Below are positions 42,429-51,725 of a stretch of DNA of 64,000 nt, piece after piece. A model generated the notes under the pieces. It was not told the origin of the DNA. It saw only the letters and a program-made list of their open reading frames with translations, and searched no databases. The first letter of the stretch is position 1; each line of letters starts with the position of its first letter. The position numbers and the translations under genes are program-made. The stretch is from assembly GCF_008042035.1 (NCBI RefSeq), contig NZ_RDBL01000006.1, forward strand, positions 1,721,166 through 1,785,165, given 5' to 3'. Source of the DNA: Streptomyces sp. col6 (GTDB lineage Bacteria > Actinomycetota > Actinomycetes > Streptomycetales > Streptomycetaceae).

Positions 42429-43589
42429 ATGACGACCATGACCGGCGGAACACCGCTCGACGTCCCCCGAGGTCTCGCGGGTGTCGTCGTGACCGATACG
42501 GCTCTGGGAGACGTCCGGGGCCGCGAGGGCTTCTACCACTACCGCCAGTACTCGGCGGTGGAGCTGGCCCGGTCCCGCAGCTTCGAGGACGTCTGGTACC
42601 TCATGACCGAGGGCGAGCTGCCCGGTCCGGCGGCCCGCGCCGACTTCGCCGCCCGCACGGCGGCCCTGCGCGTACTGCCCGCACCGGTACGTGACGCCCT
42701 GCCCGCCATAGCGCGTGCGAGCGAGGTGTCGGGTCCCCTGTCCGGGCTGCGTACGGCGCTCTCCCTGCTCGGGGCGTCGGCCGGTTTCCGGCCGGTGTAC
42801 GACATCGACGCGGACCGGCGCCGTGCCGACGCGCTGGCCGTCTGCGCCGCCGTCCCCACCGTGCTGACCGCCCTGCACCGCCTCGGCCAGGGGCTCGAAC
42901 CCGTCGAGCCGCGTGCCGATCTGCCGCACGCCGCCAACTACCTGTACATGCTCACGGGGTCGGTCCCGGACGACGCCCGGGTCAGGGCCGTCGAGCAGTA
43001 TCTGATCTCCACCGTGGACCACGGTTTCAACGCCTCGACGTTTACCGGACGGGTCGTCGCCTCGACCGGGGCGGACGTCGCCGCCTGTCTGGTGGCCGCG
43101 GTCGGAGCGCTCTCCGGCCCCCTGCACGGCGGAGCCCCCAGCCGTGCCCTCGACACGCTCGACGCGATCGGCACCCCCGACCGCATCGACGGCTGGATCC
43201 GTGAACGGGTCCTCGCCGGCGACCGGATCATGGGCTTCGGCCACCCGGTCTACCGCACCGAGGACCCCCGCTCGCGCATGCTGCGGTCCATCGCCCAGGG
43301 CTTCGGCGGCCCGCTCGTGGACTTCGCCGTCGAGGTGGAACGGCAGGTCGAGGCGATCCTCGCCGAGCTGAAGCCGGGGCGCGAACTGCACACCAATGTG
43401 GAGTTCTACGCCGGGGTGGTCATGGAGCTGTGCGGGCTGCCGCGCGAGATGTTCACGCCCACCTTCTGTGCGGCGCGGGTCGTGGGCTGGAGCGCCAATA
43501 TCCTGGAGCAGGCGGAGGACTCGAAGATCATCCGCCCGGCGGCCCGCTACGTCGGTCCGCCCCCGCCGCAGCCGGTCCCGGCAGTCTGA
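42429..43589 (+). CDS. Citrate synthase (CitA/2-methylcitrate synthase-like)
   Basis: 386-residue type II citrate synthase fold. It condenses an acyl-CoA with oxaloacetate; acetyl-CoA gives citrate and propionyl-CoA gives methylcitrate. Active site: SGPLHGGAPS (first His), GFGHPVYRTEDPRSRM (second His and Arg), and HTNVEFYAGVVM, where the usual base Asp (NVDFY) is Glu. Glu at this place occurs in some actinobacterial CitA-like enzymes, so it may lower or alter activity rather than abolish it. ATG 42429 follows GGAGGA. It probably forms an operon with the CobW gene, 20 nt downstream. The divergent gene encodes an HTH-citrate-synthase. Confidence 0.9.
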   Translation: MTTMTGGTPLDVPRGLAGVVVTDTALGDVRGREGFYHYRQYSAVELARSRSFEDVWYLMTEGELPGPAARADFAARTAALRVLPAPVRDALPAIARASEVSGPLSGLRTALSLLGASAGFRPVYDIDADRRRADALAVCAAVPTVLTALHRLGQGLEPVEPRADLPHAANYLYMLTGSVPDDARVRAVEQYLISTVDHGFNASTFTGRVVASTGADVAACLVAAVGALSGPLHGGAPSRALDTLDAIGTPDRIDGWIRERVLAGDRIMGFGHPVYRTEDPRSRMLRSIAQGFGGPLVDFAVEVERQVEAILAELKPGRELHTNVEFYAGVVMELCGLPREMFTPTFCAARVVGWSANILEQAEDSKIIRPAARYVGPPPPQPVPAV

Positions 43590-43608
43590 CCCCGCAGGAA
43601 GGCCCCCG

Positions 43609-44709
43609 TTGAGCCCGTCGTCGCCCCGCAGCCCCCGGATTCCGGTCGTCGTCCTCGCGGGATTCCTGGGGTCCGGCAAGACGACGCTGCTCAACCACCT
43701 CCTGCTCCACCGCGCGGGCAACCGCATCGGCGTGATCGTCAACGACTTCGGGTCCATCGAGATCGACGCCATGACCGTCTCCGGGCAGGTCGGGTCCACC
43801 GTGTCCCTGGGCGGCGGCTGCCTGTGCTGCGCGGTCGACGCGAGCGAACTGGACACCTATCTGGAGACCCTGACCAGGCCCTCCGCCCGGCTCGACGTGA
43901 TCGTCATCGAGGCGAGCGGCCTCGCGGAGCCGCAGGAACTCGTCCGGATGATCCTCGCCAGCGACAACCCGCACATCCTGTACGGGGGACTGGTCGAGGT
44001 GGTCGACGCGGCCGAGTTCGAGGCGACCAGGGAACGCCATCCGGAGATCGGCCGCCATCTCGCGGTGGCCGATCTGGTCGTGCTCAACAAGACGGACCGG
44101 GTCGGGGACGAGCAGTGCGCATGCCTCCGGCAGGCCGTCGCGGAGACCGGCAGCACGGCGGCTGTCGTCCCCGCCACCTACGGCCGCATCGATCCGGAAC
44201 TGCTCTTCGACCCGGCGCTGCGACCGGACGGCGAGGAGAAGGCGCGTCAGCTCACCTTCGAGGACCTGTACCTGGAGGAGCGTGCGCGGGAGGGCGGCGA
44301 CGGGCACGGGGGCCATCTGCACACCGCGTACGAGAGTGTCGACTTCGAGTCCGAGGTGCCGATGGACCCACGGCGGCTGATGCGGTTCCTCGACTCACGG
44401 CCCGAAGGGCTGTACCGCATCAAGGGGTACGTCGATTTCGGCGCGGGCGACCCCGGCAACGCCTACGGGGTGCACGCCGTGGGCGGATTCCTGCGGTTCA
44501 CCCCCACGCCGTGGACGCGCGGCGAACCGAAGCGGACCCAGCTCGTCCTGATCGGCTCCGGCATCGACGCACCCGCCCTGCGCAAGGAGCTCGAGAACTG
44601 CCGGGCCGAGGAAGCACAGACCGGGGAAACACCGCAGGACGCCGCACACGAGCGAGCCATGTGGGGCGTCCTGCGCTTCGTACAACAGCCCGGCGACGAG
44701 GACGCGTAG
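43609..44709 (+). CDS. CobW/COG0523-family GTPase, probable metallochaperone
   Basis: 366-residue G3E GTPase. P-loop GFLGSGKTT at residues 18-26, the metal-binding CxCC motif in GGGCLCCAV at about 69-77, EASGLAEPQ, and NKTD for guanine recognition. The C-terminal CobW domain starts near residue 230; between them lies a His-rich stretch (GDGHGGHLHTAYE). Such proteins insert or traffic Zn, Co, Ni or Fe. The start is TTG 43609, preceded by AGGAAGG and 20 nt after the citrate synthase stop, so the two genes are likely cotranscribed. No Zur box was recognised. The metal and client protein are unknown; the neighbour suggests citrate-metal chemistry. Confidence 0.9.
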   Translation: MSPSSPRSPRIPVVVLAGFLGSGKTTLLNHLLLHRAGNRIGVIVNDFGSIEIDAMTVSGQVGSTVSLGGGCLCCAVDASELDTYLETLTRPSARLDVIVIEASGLAEPQELVRMILASDNPHILYGGLVEVVDAAEFEATRERHPEIGRHLAVADLVVLNKTDRVGDEQCACLRQAVAETGSTAAVVPATYGRIDPELLFDPALRPDGEEKARQLTFEDLYLEERAREGGDGHGGHLHTAYESVDFESEVPMDPRRLMRFLDSRPEGLYRIKGYVDFGAGDPGNAYGVHAVGGFLRFTPTPWTRGEPKRTQLVLIGSGIDAPALRKELENCRAEEAQTGETPQDAAHERAMWGVLRFVQQPGDEDA

Positions 44710-44733
44710 CGCGCCCCGTCGCCGGCCGAAGAC

Positions 44734-47184
44734 CTACACCGGGCCTGCGATCACCGCGACCGGGTTCGCCAGCGGTGTCCCCGAACCGTCGCGCCGCGGG
44801 TCGGGCTCGGGCAGCGCGGCCGGGGCACCGTTCTTCTGCGCGGCCCTGGCCGGCGTCGCACCCGCCCAGGCGAACACCAGCACGTCCTCGCTCTTCAGGA
44901 ACCGCTGACAGCGCACCCCACCGGTCGCCCGGCCCTTGCGCGGATACTGGTCGAACGGCGTGAGCTTGCAGGTCAGGACCGAATCGTCCAGCGTGCCGTG
45001 CGAACCGGCGACCGTGAACACCGCGGCGTCCGCCGCCGGGTCCACCGCGGCGAACGAGAGCACCCCGGCTCCCGCCGCCAGCTTGACGCCCGCCATACCG
45101 CCGGCCGCCCGTCCCTGCGGGCGTACCTGCGCGGCCGGGTAGCGCAGCAGCTGCGCGTCCGAGGTGATGAAGACCAGGTCCTCCTCGCCCGTCCGCAGCT
45201 CCACCGCGCCCACGATCCGGTCGCCGTTCTTGAGCGTGATGACCTCCAGCTCGTCCTTGTTCGCCGGATAGTCCGGCACCACGCGCTTGACGACGCCCTG
45301 CGCCGTACCGATGGCGAGACCGGGTGACGACTCGTCGAGCGTGGTGAGGCAGACGACCTCCTCGTCCGCCTCCAGCGTGAGGAACTCCCCGGTCATCGCC
45401 CCGCCCGACAGATTGGGCGCTGCGTGCGTGTCCGGCAGCTGGGGCAGATCGATCACCGGCAGCCGCAGCAGCCGCCCGTGGGACGTCACCACCCCGACAT
45501 CACCACGCGCCGTCGCCGGCACCGACGAGACGATCACATCGTGCTTGGACCGCTTGGCGCCCTCGCCGAATTCGATCGGCTCGTCGTTGGCCGTACGCGC
45601 CAGCAGGCCCGTCGAGGAGAGCAGCACCCGGCACGGGTCGTCCGCCACCTCCAGCGGAACCGACGCGATCTGCGAACCGGCCGACTCCAGCAGCACCGTA
45701 CGCCGGGCGGTACCGAACTTCTTCGCGACCGCGGCCAGTTCCGAGGAGACGAGCTTGCGCAGCTCGGCGTCCGAGTCCAGGATCGCCGTCAGCTCGGCGA
45801 TCTCGGCGTTCAGCCGGTCCCGCTCGCTCTCCAGCTCGATCCGGTCGAACCGGGTCAGCCGGCGCAGCGGCGTGTCCAGGATGTACTGCGTCTGGATCTC
45901 GCTCAGCGAGAAGCGCTCCATGAGCCGCTCCTTCGCCTGCGCGGAGTTGTCGCTCGACCGGATGAGGCGGATGACCTCGTCGATGTCGACCAGCGCGACG
46001 AGCAGGCCCTCGACCAGATGCAGCCGGTTGCGGCGCTTGGTCCGGCGGAACTCGCTGCGCCGGCGCACCACGTCGAAGCGGTGGTCGAGGTAGACCTCCA
46101 GCAGCTCCTTGAGCCCCAGGGTGAGCGGCTGGCCGTCGACCAGTGCCACGTTGTTGATGCCGAAGGACTCCTCCATCGGCGTCAGCTTGTAGAGCTGCTC
46201 CAGCACCGCCTCGGGCACGAAGCCGTTCTTGATCTCGATGACCAGGCGCAGCCCGTGCGAGCGGTCGGTGAGGTCCTTGACGTCGGCGATGCCCTGGAGC
46301 TTCTTCGCCGAGACCAGGTCCTTGATCTTGGAGATGACCTTCTCGGGGCCGACGGTGAAGGGCAGTTCGGTGACGACGAGGCCCTTGCGGCGCGGCGTGA
46401 CGTTCTCCACAGCGGCCGTGGCACGGATCTTGAACGTGCCACGGCCCTTGGCGTACGCGTCCTTGATGCCGCCGAGGCCCACGATCCGCCCGCCGGTCGG
46501 CAGGTCGGGACCGGGGACGAACCGCATCAGCGTCTCCAGGTCCGCGCCCGGATGCTTGATCAGATGCCGGGCGGCGGCGATGACCTCGCCCAGGTTGTGC
46601 GGCGGCATGTTGGTCGCCATGCCGACCGCGATCCCGGTCGTGCCGTTGACCAGGAGGTTGGGGTAGGCCGCCGGGAGGACGACCGGCTCCTGCTCCTGGC
46701 CGTCGTAGTTCGACTGGAAGGCGACCGTCTCCTCGTCGATCGACTCCGTCATCAGCGAGGTCGCGTCGGCCATCCGGCACTCGGTGTACCGCATGGCGGC
46801 CGGCGGGTCGTCGTTGCCCAGGGAGCCGAAGTTCCCGTGTCCGTCGACGAGGGGGAGGCGCATGGAGAACGGCTGGGCCATGCGCACCAGCGCGTCGTAG
46901 ATCGACGCGTCGCCGTGCGGGTGCAGCTTGCCCATGACCTCGCCGACGACCCGGGCGCACTTCACGAAGCCGCGGTCCGGGCGCAGGCCCATCTCGTTCA
47001 TCTGGTAGACGATGCGGCGGTGCACCGGCTTCATGCCGTCCCGGGCGTCCGGCAGGGCGCGGGAGTAGATCACCGAGTACGCGTACTCGAGGAAGGAGCC
47101 CTGCATTTCGTCGACGACGTCGATGTCGAGGATCTTCTCCTCGAAGTCGACCGGCGGCGGGGTCTTCGTGCTGCGGCGGGCCAT
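44734..47184 (-). CDS. parC: DNA topoisomerase IV subunit A (ParC)
   Basis: 816-residue breakage-reunion subunit. The catalytic Tyr133 lies in [10 protein letters not shown], preceded by RRIVYQM and the quinolone-resistance region [13 protein letters not shown] conserved Ile/Gln tower and coiled-coil follow, and the C-terminal beta-pinwheel begins near residue 500. The GyrA box is degenerate ([10 protein letters not shown] instead of QRRGGKG), as expected for ParC rather than GyrA. ATG 47184 has AAGGAG upstream on this strand. It works with ParE, encoded 10 kb away. The last 20 residues are Pro/Arg-rich and variable. Confidence 0.95.
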   Translation of the reverse strand: MARRSTKTPPPVDFEEKILDIDVVDEMQGSFLEYAYSVIYSRALPDARDGMKPVHRRIVYQMNEMGLRPDRGFVKCARVVGEVMGKLHPHGDASIYDALVRMAQPFSMRLPLVDGHGNFGSLGNDDPPAAMRYTECRMADATSLMTESIDEETVAFQSNYDGQEQEPVVLPAAYPNLLVNGTTGIAVGMATNMPPHNLGEVIAAARHLIKHPGADLETLMRFVPGPDLPTGGRIVGLGGIKDAYAKGRGTFKIRATAAVENVTPRRKGLVVTELPFTVGPEKVISKIKDLVSAKKLQGIADVKDLTDRSHGLRLVIEIKNGFVPEAVLEQLYKLTPMEESFGINNVALVDGQPLTLGLKELLEVYLDHRFDVVRRRSEFRRTKRRNRLHLVEGLLVALVDIDEVIRLIRSSDNSAQAKERLMERFSLSEIQTQYILDTPLRRLTRFDRIELESERDRLNAEIAELTAILDSDAELRKLVSSELAAVAKKFGTARRTVLLESAGSQIASVPLEVADDPCRVLLSSTGLLARTANDEPIEFGEGAKRSKHDVIVSSVPATARGDVGVVTSHGRLLRLPVIDLPQLPDTHAAPNLSGGAMTGEFLTLEADEEVVCLTTLDESSPGLAIGTAQGVVKRVVPDYPANKDELEVITLKNGDRIVGAVELRTGEEDLVFITSDAQLLRYPAAQVRPQGRAAGGMAGVKLAAGAGVLSFAAVDPAADAAVFTVAGSHGTLDDSVLTCKLTPFDQYPRKGRATGGVRCQRFLKSEDVLVFAWAGATPARAAQKNGAPAALPEPDPRRDGSGTPLANPVAVIAGPV

Positions 47185-47494
47185 CGCTGCTGCGACTCCT
47201 TCACGGATTTCGATCGGGCAACCTCAGGTTCCCTCAGGTTCTGACGCGCACCATTGTGGACCGCCTGACTGACAACCCCGACCTCGACCCGTCCCAAAGC
47301 GCCCTCGCCGTCCGTCCCGAGGCGGCGGAAGACCCCCTTCCGGCGAATTTCGCGCAAAGCGTCGCCGCACGGGAACTTCGGCAGGTGCCGGTTCGCTTGC
47401 ATACAGTGGCTGTGTCTCGAAGCAACCTTTCGAAGCAGCTTCCCGCAGCGGCTTCTTCATACGGACATCCAGTAGCGCGATCGAAGGGACGTAC
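47185..47494. other. Divergent promoter region between parC and the M16 peptidase genes
   Basis: 310 bp without a coding frame. A short direct repeat, TCGAAGCA, occurs twice near 47418-47440 with 12 nt between starts, and a TACAGT hexamer at 47402-47407 could be a -10 box for the + strand gene. I see no other structure. Confidence 0.55.
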
Positions 47495-48856
47495 ATGCCC
47501 ATGGGTCACACGGCCACAGCCCAGGCCGGTTCCGGCGGCTTGACAGCGACCGAGCACCGTCTGGCCAATGGCCTGCGCGTGGTGCTCTCCGAGGACCATC
47601 TGACCCCGGTCGCGGCGGTGTGCCTCTGGTACGACGTCGGCTCACGCCACGAGGTCAAGGGCCGCACCGGCCTCGCCCACCTCTTCGAGCACCTGATGTT
47701 CCAGGGTTCCGGCCAGGTCAAGGGGAACGGACACTTCGAGCTGGTGCAGGGCGCCGGCGGCTCGCTCAACGGGACCACCAGTTTCGAGCGGACCAACTAC
47801 TTCGAGACGATGCCCACGCACCAGCTGGAGCTGGCCCTGTGGCTCGAGGCCGACCGGATGGGCTCGCTGCTCGCCGCGCTCGACGAGGAGTCCATGGAGA
47901 ACCAGCGCGACGTCGTCAAGAACGAGCGCCGCCAGCGCTACGACAACGTCCCGTACGGCACCGCGTTCGAGCGGCTGACCGCCCTCTCCTACCCCGAGGG
48001 CCACCCGTACCACCACACCCCGATCGGCTCCATGGCGGACCTGGACGCGGCGACGCTGGACGACGCCCGCGCCTTCTTCCGTACGTACTACGCGCCGAAC
48101 AACGCGGTGCTGTCGGTCGTCGGCGACATCGACCCCGAGCAGACCCTCGCCTGGATCGAGAAGTACTTCGGCTCCATCCCCTCCCACGACGGCAAGCAGC
48201 CGCCGCGCGACGGCTCGCTGCCCGCGATCATGGGCGGGCAGCTGCGCGAGGAGGTCCGCGAGGAGGTGCCGGCGCGCGCCCTGATGGCCGCCTACCGGCT
48301 GCCCCACGACGGCACCCGCGAGTGCGACGCCGCGGACCTCGCCCTGACCGTGCTGGGCGGCGGCGAGTCCTCCCGGCTGCACAACCGTCTGGTCCGCCGC
48401 GACCGTACGGCCGTGGCCGCCGGGTTCGGACTGCTCCGGCTCGCCGGGGCGCCCTCCCTGGGCTGGCTGGACGTCAAGACGTCCGGCGGCGTGGAGGTGG
48501 CGGAGATCGAGGCCGCGGTCGACGAGGAGCTGGCCCGGTTCGCCGAGGAGGGCCCCACGCCCGAGGAGATGGAGCGCGCCCAGGCCCAGTTGGAGCGCGA
48601 GTGGCTGGACCGGCTCGGCACGGTCGCCGGCCGCGCCGACGAACTGTGCCGGTACGCCGTGCTGTTCGGTGACCCGCAGCTCGCGCTGACCGCCGTGAAC
48701 CGGGTCCTCGACGTCACGGCCGAGGAGGTCAAGGCCGCCGCGCAGGCCCAGCTGCGGCCCGACAACCGGGCGGTCCTCGTCTATGAACCGGTCGTACCCG
48801 CCGAAGAGGCCGGCGCCGCCACCGACACCGACGCGCACGAAGGGGCGGACCAGTGA
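47495..48856 (+). CDS. M16 zinc metallopeptidase, catalytic subunit
   Basis: 453-residue insulinase-family peptidase. The inverted zinc motif HLFEHLMF (His62-Glu65-His66) is intact, with the third ligand Glu about 75 residues on in EESMENQRDVVKNE. No signal peptide is present. The second half has the LGGGESSRLHNRLVRR block and a long acidic tail. ATG 47495 lies behind AAGGGAC. The next gene, overlapping by 4 nt (GTGA), is a non-catalytic partner, so the product is a heterodimer of the M16B type, like mitochondrial processing peptidase. Confidence 0.94.
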   Translation: MPMGHTATAQAGSGGLTATEHRLANGLRVVLSEDHLTPVAAVCLWYDVGSRHEVKGRTGLAHLFEHLMFQGSGQVKGNGHFELVQGAGGSLNGTTSFERTNYFETMPTHQLELALWLEADRMGSLLAALDEESMENQRDVVKNERRQRYDNVPYGTAFERLTALSYPEGHPYHHTPIGSMADLDAATLDDARAFFRTYYAPNNAVLSVVGDIDPEQTLAWIEKYFGSIPSHDGKQPPRDGSLPAIMGGQLREEVREEVPARALMAAYRLPHDGTRECDAADLALTVLGGGESSRLHNRLVRRDRTAVAAGFGLLRLAGAPSLGWLDVKTSGGVEVAEIEAAVDEELARFAEEGPTPEEMERAQAQLEREWLDRLGTVAGRADELCRYAVLFGDPQLALTAVNRVLDVTAEEVKAAAQAQLRPDNRAVLVYEPVVPAEEAGAATDTDAHEGADQ

Positions 48857-50265
48857 CCGACGCTGCCGCGACTGAAGTTTCGATGCAGTACCACCCCCAG
48901 CCCGCCCCGGGCGTGGCCCGGCCCTGGGCCTTTCCCGCGCCCGAGCGCGGCTCCCTGCCCAACGGCCTGACCGTGCTGCGCTGTCACCGCCCAGGCCAGC
49001 AGGTCGTCGCCGTCGAGATCTTCATCGATGCCCCGCTGGACGCCGAGCCCGAGGGCCTTGACGGCGTGGCCACGGTCATGTCGCGCGCTCTGTCCGAGGG
49101 CACCGACAAGCAGAGCGCCGAGGAGTTCGCCGCCGAGCTGGAGCGGTGCGGCGCCACCTTCGACGCCCACGCCGACCACCCCGGCATCCGGGTCTCCCTG
49201 GAGGTCCCCGCCTCCCGGCTGGCCAAGGCGCTCGGCCTGGCCGCCGAGGCGCTGCGGGCGCCGGCCTTCTCGGACAGCGAGATCGAGCGGCTGGTGCGCA
49301 ACCGGCTGGACGAGATCCCGCACGAGCAGGCCAACCCGGCCCGCCGCGCGGCCAAGCAGCTCTCCAAGGAGCTGTTCCCGGCCTCGGCCCGCATGTCGCG
49401 CCCGCGCCTGGGCACCGAGGAGACCATCGAGCGGATCGACGCCGCGGCCGTGCGCGCCTTCTACGACGCGCACATCCGCCCGTCCGCCGCGACCGCCGTG
49501 GTCGTCGGCGACCTCACCGGCATCGACCTGGACGCGCTGCTCGCCGAGACCCTGGGCGACTGGTCCGGGGACACCGTCGAGCCCCGCCCCGCCCCGCCGA
49601 TCACGGCCGACGACACCGGCCGGGTGATCATCGTGGACCGTCCGGGCGCGGTGCAGACGCAGCTGCTGATCGGCCGCATCGGCGCCGACCGTCACGACAG
49701 CGTCTGGCCGGCCCAGGTCCTCGGCACCTACTGCCTGGGCGGCACGCTCACCTCCCGGCTCGACCGGGTGCTGCGCGAGGAGAAGGGCTACACCTACGGC
49801 GTGCGGGCCTTCGCCCAGGTGCTCCGCTCCACCGCTCCGGACTCCGCCGCGGGCGCCACGGGGGCGGCGATGCTGGCCATCAGCGGTTCCGTGGACACCG
49901 AGTCCACCGGGCCGGCCCTGGACGACCTGTGGAAGGTCCTGCGGACGCTGGCCGCCGAGGGCCTGACGGACGCCGAGCGCGAGACGGCCGTGCAGAACCT
50001 CGTCGGGGTGGCCCCGCTCAAGTTCGAGACGGCCGCCTCCGTCGCGAGCACCCTGGCCGACCAGGTCGAACAGCACCTCCCGGACGACTACCAGGCGACG
50101 CTGTACGCCCGCCTCGCCGAGACCGGCACCGTCGAGGCCACCGCGGCCGCGGTCAGTGCCTTCCCGGTGGACCGGCTGGTCACGGTCCTGGTCGGCGACG
50201 CCTCGCGCATCGAGGAGCCGGTCCGGGCCCTCGGCATCGGCGAGGTGTCGGTCGTCACCGGCTGA
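48853..50265 (+). CDS. M16 peptidase-like subunit without the zinc motif
   Basis: 470-residue partner of the upstream protease. The position of HxxEH is taken by GLDGVATVMSRALSEG, so it cannot bind zinc. The Arg/Tyr pair that holds substrate in M16B dimers is present in LREEKGYTYGVRAFAQ near residue 310. GTG 48853 overlaps the upstream TGA by 4 nt, so translation is coupled. The heterodimer forms a clam-shell around short unfolded peptides. The operon ends at a very strong terminator. Confidence 0.93.
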   Translation: MTDAAATEVSMQYHPQPAPGVARPWAFPAPERGSLPNGLTVLRCHRPGQQVVAVEIFIDAPLDAEPEGLDGVATVMSRALSEGTDKQSAEEFAAELERCGATFDAHADHPGIRVSLEVPASRLAKALGLAAEALRAPAFSDSEIERLVRNRLDEIPHEQANPARRAAKQLSKELFPASARMSRPRLGTEETIERIDAAAVRAFYDAHIRPSAATAVVVGDLTGIDLDALLAETLGDWSGDTVEPRPAPPITADDTGRVIIVDRPGAVQTQLLIGRIGADRHDSVWPAQVLGTYCLGGTLTSRLDRVLREEKGYTYGVRAFAQVLRSTAPDSAAGATGAAMLAISGSVDTESTGPALDDLWKVLRTLAAEGLTDAERETAVQNLVGVAPLKFETAASVASTLADQVEQHLPDDYQATLYARLAETGTVEATAAAVSAFPVDRLVTVLVGDASRIEEPVRALGIGEVSVVTG

Positions 50266-50292
50266 CCTGTTGCTTCGCCAGCCGTACGGGCA

Positions 50293-50334
50293 ACGGGGAG
50301 GCTCCGGCGCGCTCTTGCGCCGGAGCCTCCCCGT
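50293..50334 (+). terminator. Strong terminator after the M16 operon
   Basis: Perfect 18-bp stem (50293-50310 against 50317-50334) with loop GCTCTT, followed by ATTTCG. It lies 28 nt past the stop. Confidence 0.92.
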
Positions 50335-50504
50335 ATTTCGGGTCACTTTTGCGCGCTATGCGCCCTATTTGGCAGAGAAAGCGCGCATTCACCCTGTGGG
50401 ATGCGCTACAAATCCCGGTGCCCGTTTGGTGACGGGAAGTCCGTCCGCTTAGCGTCGGGTCCGCTGTCCGCCACTAGTACGCCGCATCCCGGCGCACCGG
50501 GCAG

Positions 50505-50652
50505 CCATCGCCGAGTCCCCGTCCGGCGCGAGCCCGGGGAGCCGGGGACCCACGAAGTCCCTGGGGTGAATCGGACGCCCATGCCCCGTTCCGGGGCGAG
50601 GTGTCCGTAGGAGACCTTCCTGCTCCGAACCCGTCAGCTAACCCGGTAGGCG
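50505..50652 (+). ncRNA. Cyclic di-AMP riboswitch (ydaO/yuaA class)
   Basis: The leader of the M23 peptidase gene has the hallmark blocks of the ydaO class in order: CGCCGAGTCC, GGGGAGCCGGGGACCCA (50536-50552), GGGGTGAATC, a variable hairpin (CCCCGTTCCGGGG), GACCTTCC, and the closing CCGAACCCGTCAGCTAACC-CGGTAGGC. Ligand binding turns such genes off. In Streptomyces the class precedes cell-wall hydrolases, as here. Boundaries are approximate, and the upstream promoter was not fixed. Confidence 0.93.
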
Positions 50653-50678
50653 AGAAGGAAGGAAAGGACCCGCCACCC

Positions 50679-51521
50679 ATGGCGTTCACCCGTGCCACCG
50701 GGAAGCACCGTGCCCCGAGCCGTCTGAAGCGCACCGGCGCCAAGGCCGTCGGCGTCGCGACGCTCGCCACCACCGGCGTCATCGGCTCCCTGGCCTCTCC
50801 GGCCCTCGCCGACTCCGGTACGGCCCCCTCCGCCACCGAGACCGGGCTCTCCCAGGTCCTCACCATCGAGACCACCCTCGCCGACCGGATCGACGCCCAG
50901 GCCACCGCCCAGCAGCATCAGGCCGACGTCGCCGAGAAGAAGGCGGCGGCCAAGGCGAAGGCCAGGAAGAAGGCCGAGGCCGCGAGGAAGAAGGCCGCCG
51001 CGAAGGCGGCCGAGGTCAAGGCAGCCGCCAAGGCCAAGGCCAGGAAGAAGGCCGAGGCCGCCCGCGAGGCCTCCGCGCGCGCCGGGCGCTCCACCACCCG
51101 CACCGCCCTGGGCTCGTCCTACCGGCTCCCCGTCGCCGGCTCCTACGTGACCACCGGCTACAAGTCCAGCGGCTCGCTCTGGTCCTCCGGCAGCCACTCC
51201 GGCATCGACTTCCACGCCGCGTCCGGCAGCTCCGTCGTCGCCGTCGGCGCCGGCACGGTCGTCGAGGCCGGCTGGGGCGGGGCGTACGGCAACAACATCG
51301 TGCTCCGGATGACGGACGGCACGTACACCCAGTACGGCCACCTCTCGTCGATCGGTGTCTCCGTCGGCCAGAGCGTCGCCGCCGGGCAGCAGATCGGGCT
51401 CTCCGGCTCCACCGGGAACTCCACCGGCCCGCACCTCCACTTCGAGGCCCGCACCACCCCCTCCTACGGCTCCGACATGGACCCGGTCGCCTATCTGCGC
51501 GCCCACGGCGTCAGCGTCTGA
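50679..51521 (+). CDS. Secreted M23 (LytM-type) peptidase, riboswitch-controlled
   Basis: 280-residue exported peptidoglycan endopeptidase. A long signal peptide ends near ALA-DS at residue 45. A Lys/Ala-rich helical stretch (residues 80-140, repeated KAKARKKAEAARKKAAAKA units) forms a coiled coil. The LytM domain follows (about 150-280), with zinc ligands in SHSGIDFHA and GPHLHFEA and a Tyr-Gly-His-Leu-Ser segment. It cuts peptide cross-bridges, perhaps during germination or branching, or needs activation by another partner. ATG 50679 follows AAGGAAAGG. The ydaO riboswitch ties expression to c-di-AMP and so to turgor. Terminators flank the gene. Confidence 0.95.
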   Translation: MAFTRATGKHRAPSRLKRTGAKAVGVATLATTGVIGSLASPALADSGTAPSATETGLSQVLTIETTLADRIDAQATAQQHQADVAEKKAAAKAKARKKAEAARKKAAAKAAEVKAAAKAKARKKAEAAREASARAGRSTTRTALGSSYRLPVAGSYVTTGYKSSGSLWSSGSHSGIDFHAASGSSVVAVGAGTVVEAGWGGAYGNNIVLRMTDGTYTQYGHLSSIGVSVGQSVAAGQQIGLSGSTGNSTGPHLHFEARTTPSYGSDMDPVAYLRAHGVSV

Positions 51522-51536
51522 CCGCACAGGCTCCCC

Positions 51537-51569
51537 GCGAAGGCCCCGGCATCCTGCCGGGGCCTTCGC
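51537..51569 (+). terminator. Terminator after the M23 peptidase gene
   Basis: 15-bp perfect stem (51537-51551 against 51555-51569) with loop TCC, 15 nt after the stop. Confidence 0.88.
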
Positions 51570-51725
51570 CGTACCCGTTCCGCGCTGTCCGTCCCCGCTC
51601 GTCCGTGGCCAAAAGATATTCATGAATTCCGGCCCGGCATCGGAAATGTGAGTGCATTGCAATAGAGTCACGGCATGAGGTGTCGATCGGCCGCTGTTCG
51701 CGGGGATTGAGGCGGAGGTTCGGAC

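Noticed and set aside
50930..51070. Lys/Ala repeat DNA in the M23 gene as a mobile or CRISPR-like repeat
   Set aside because: The units are in frame, irregular and code a coiled coil; there are no spacers or cas genes.
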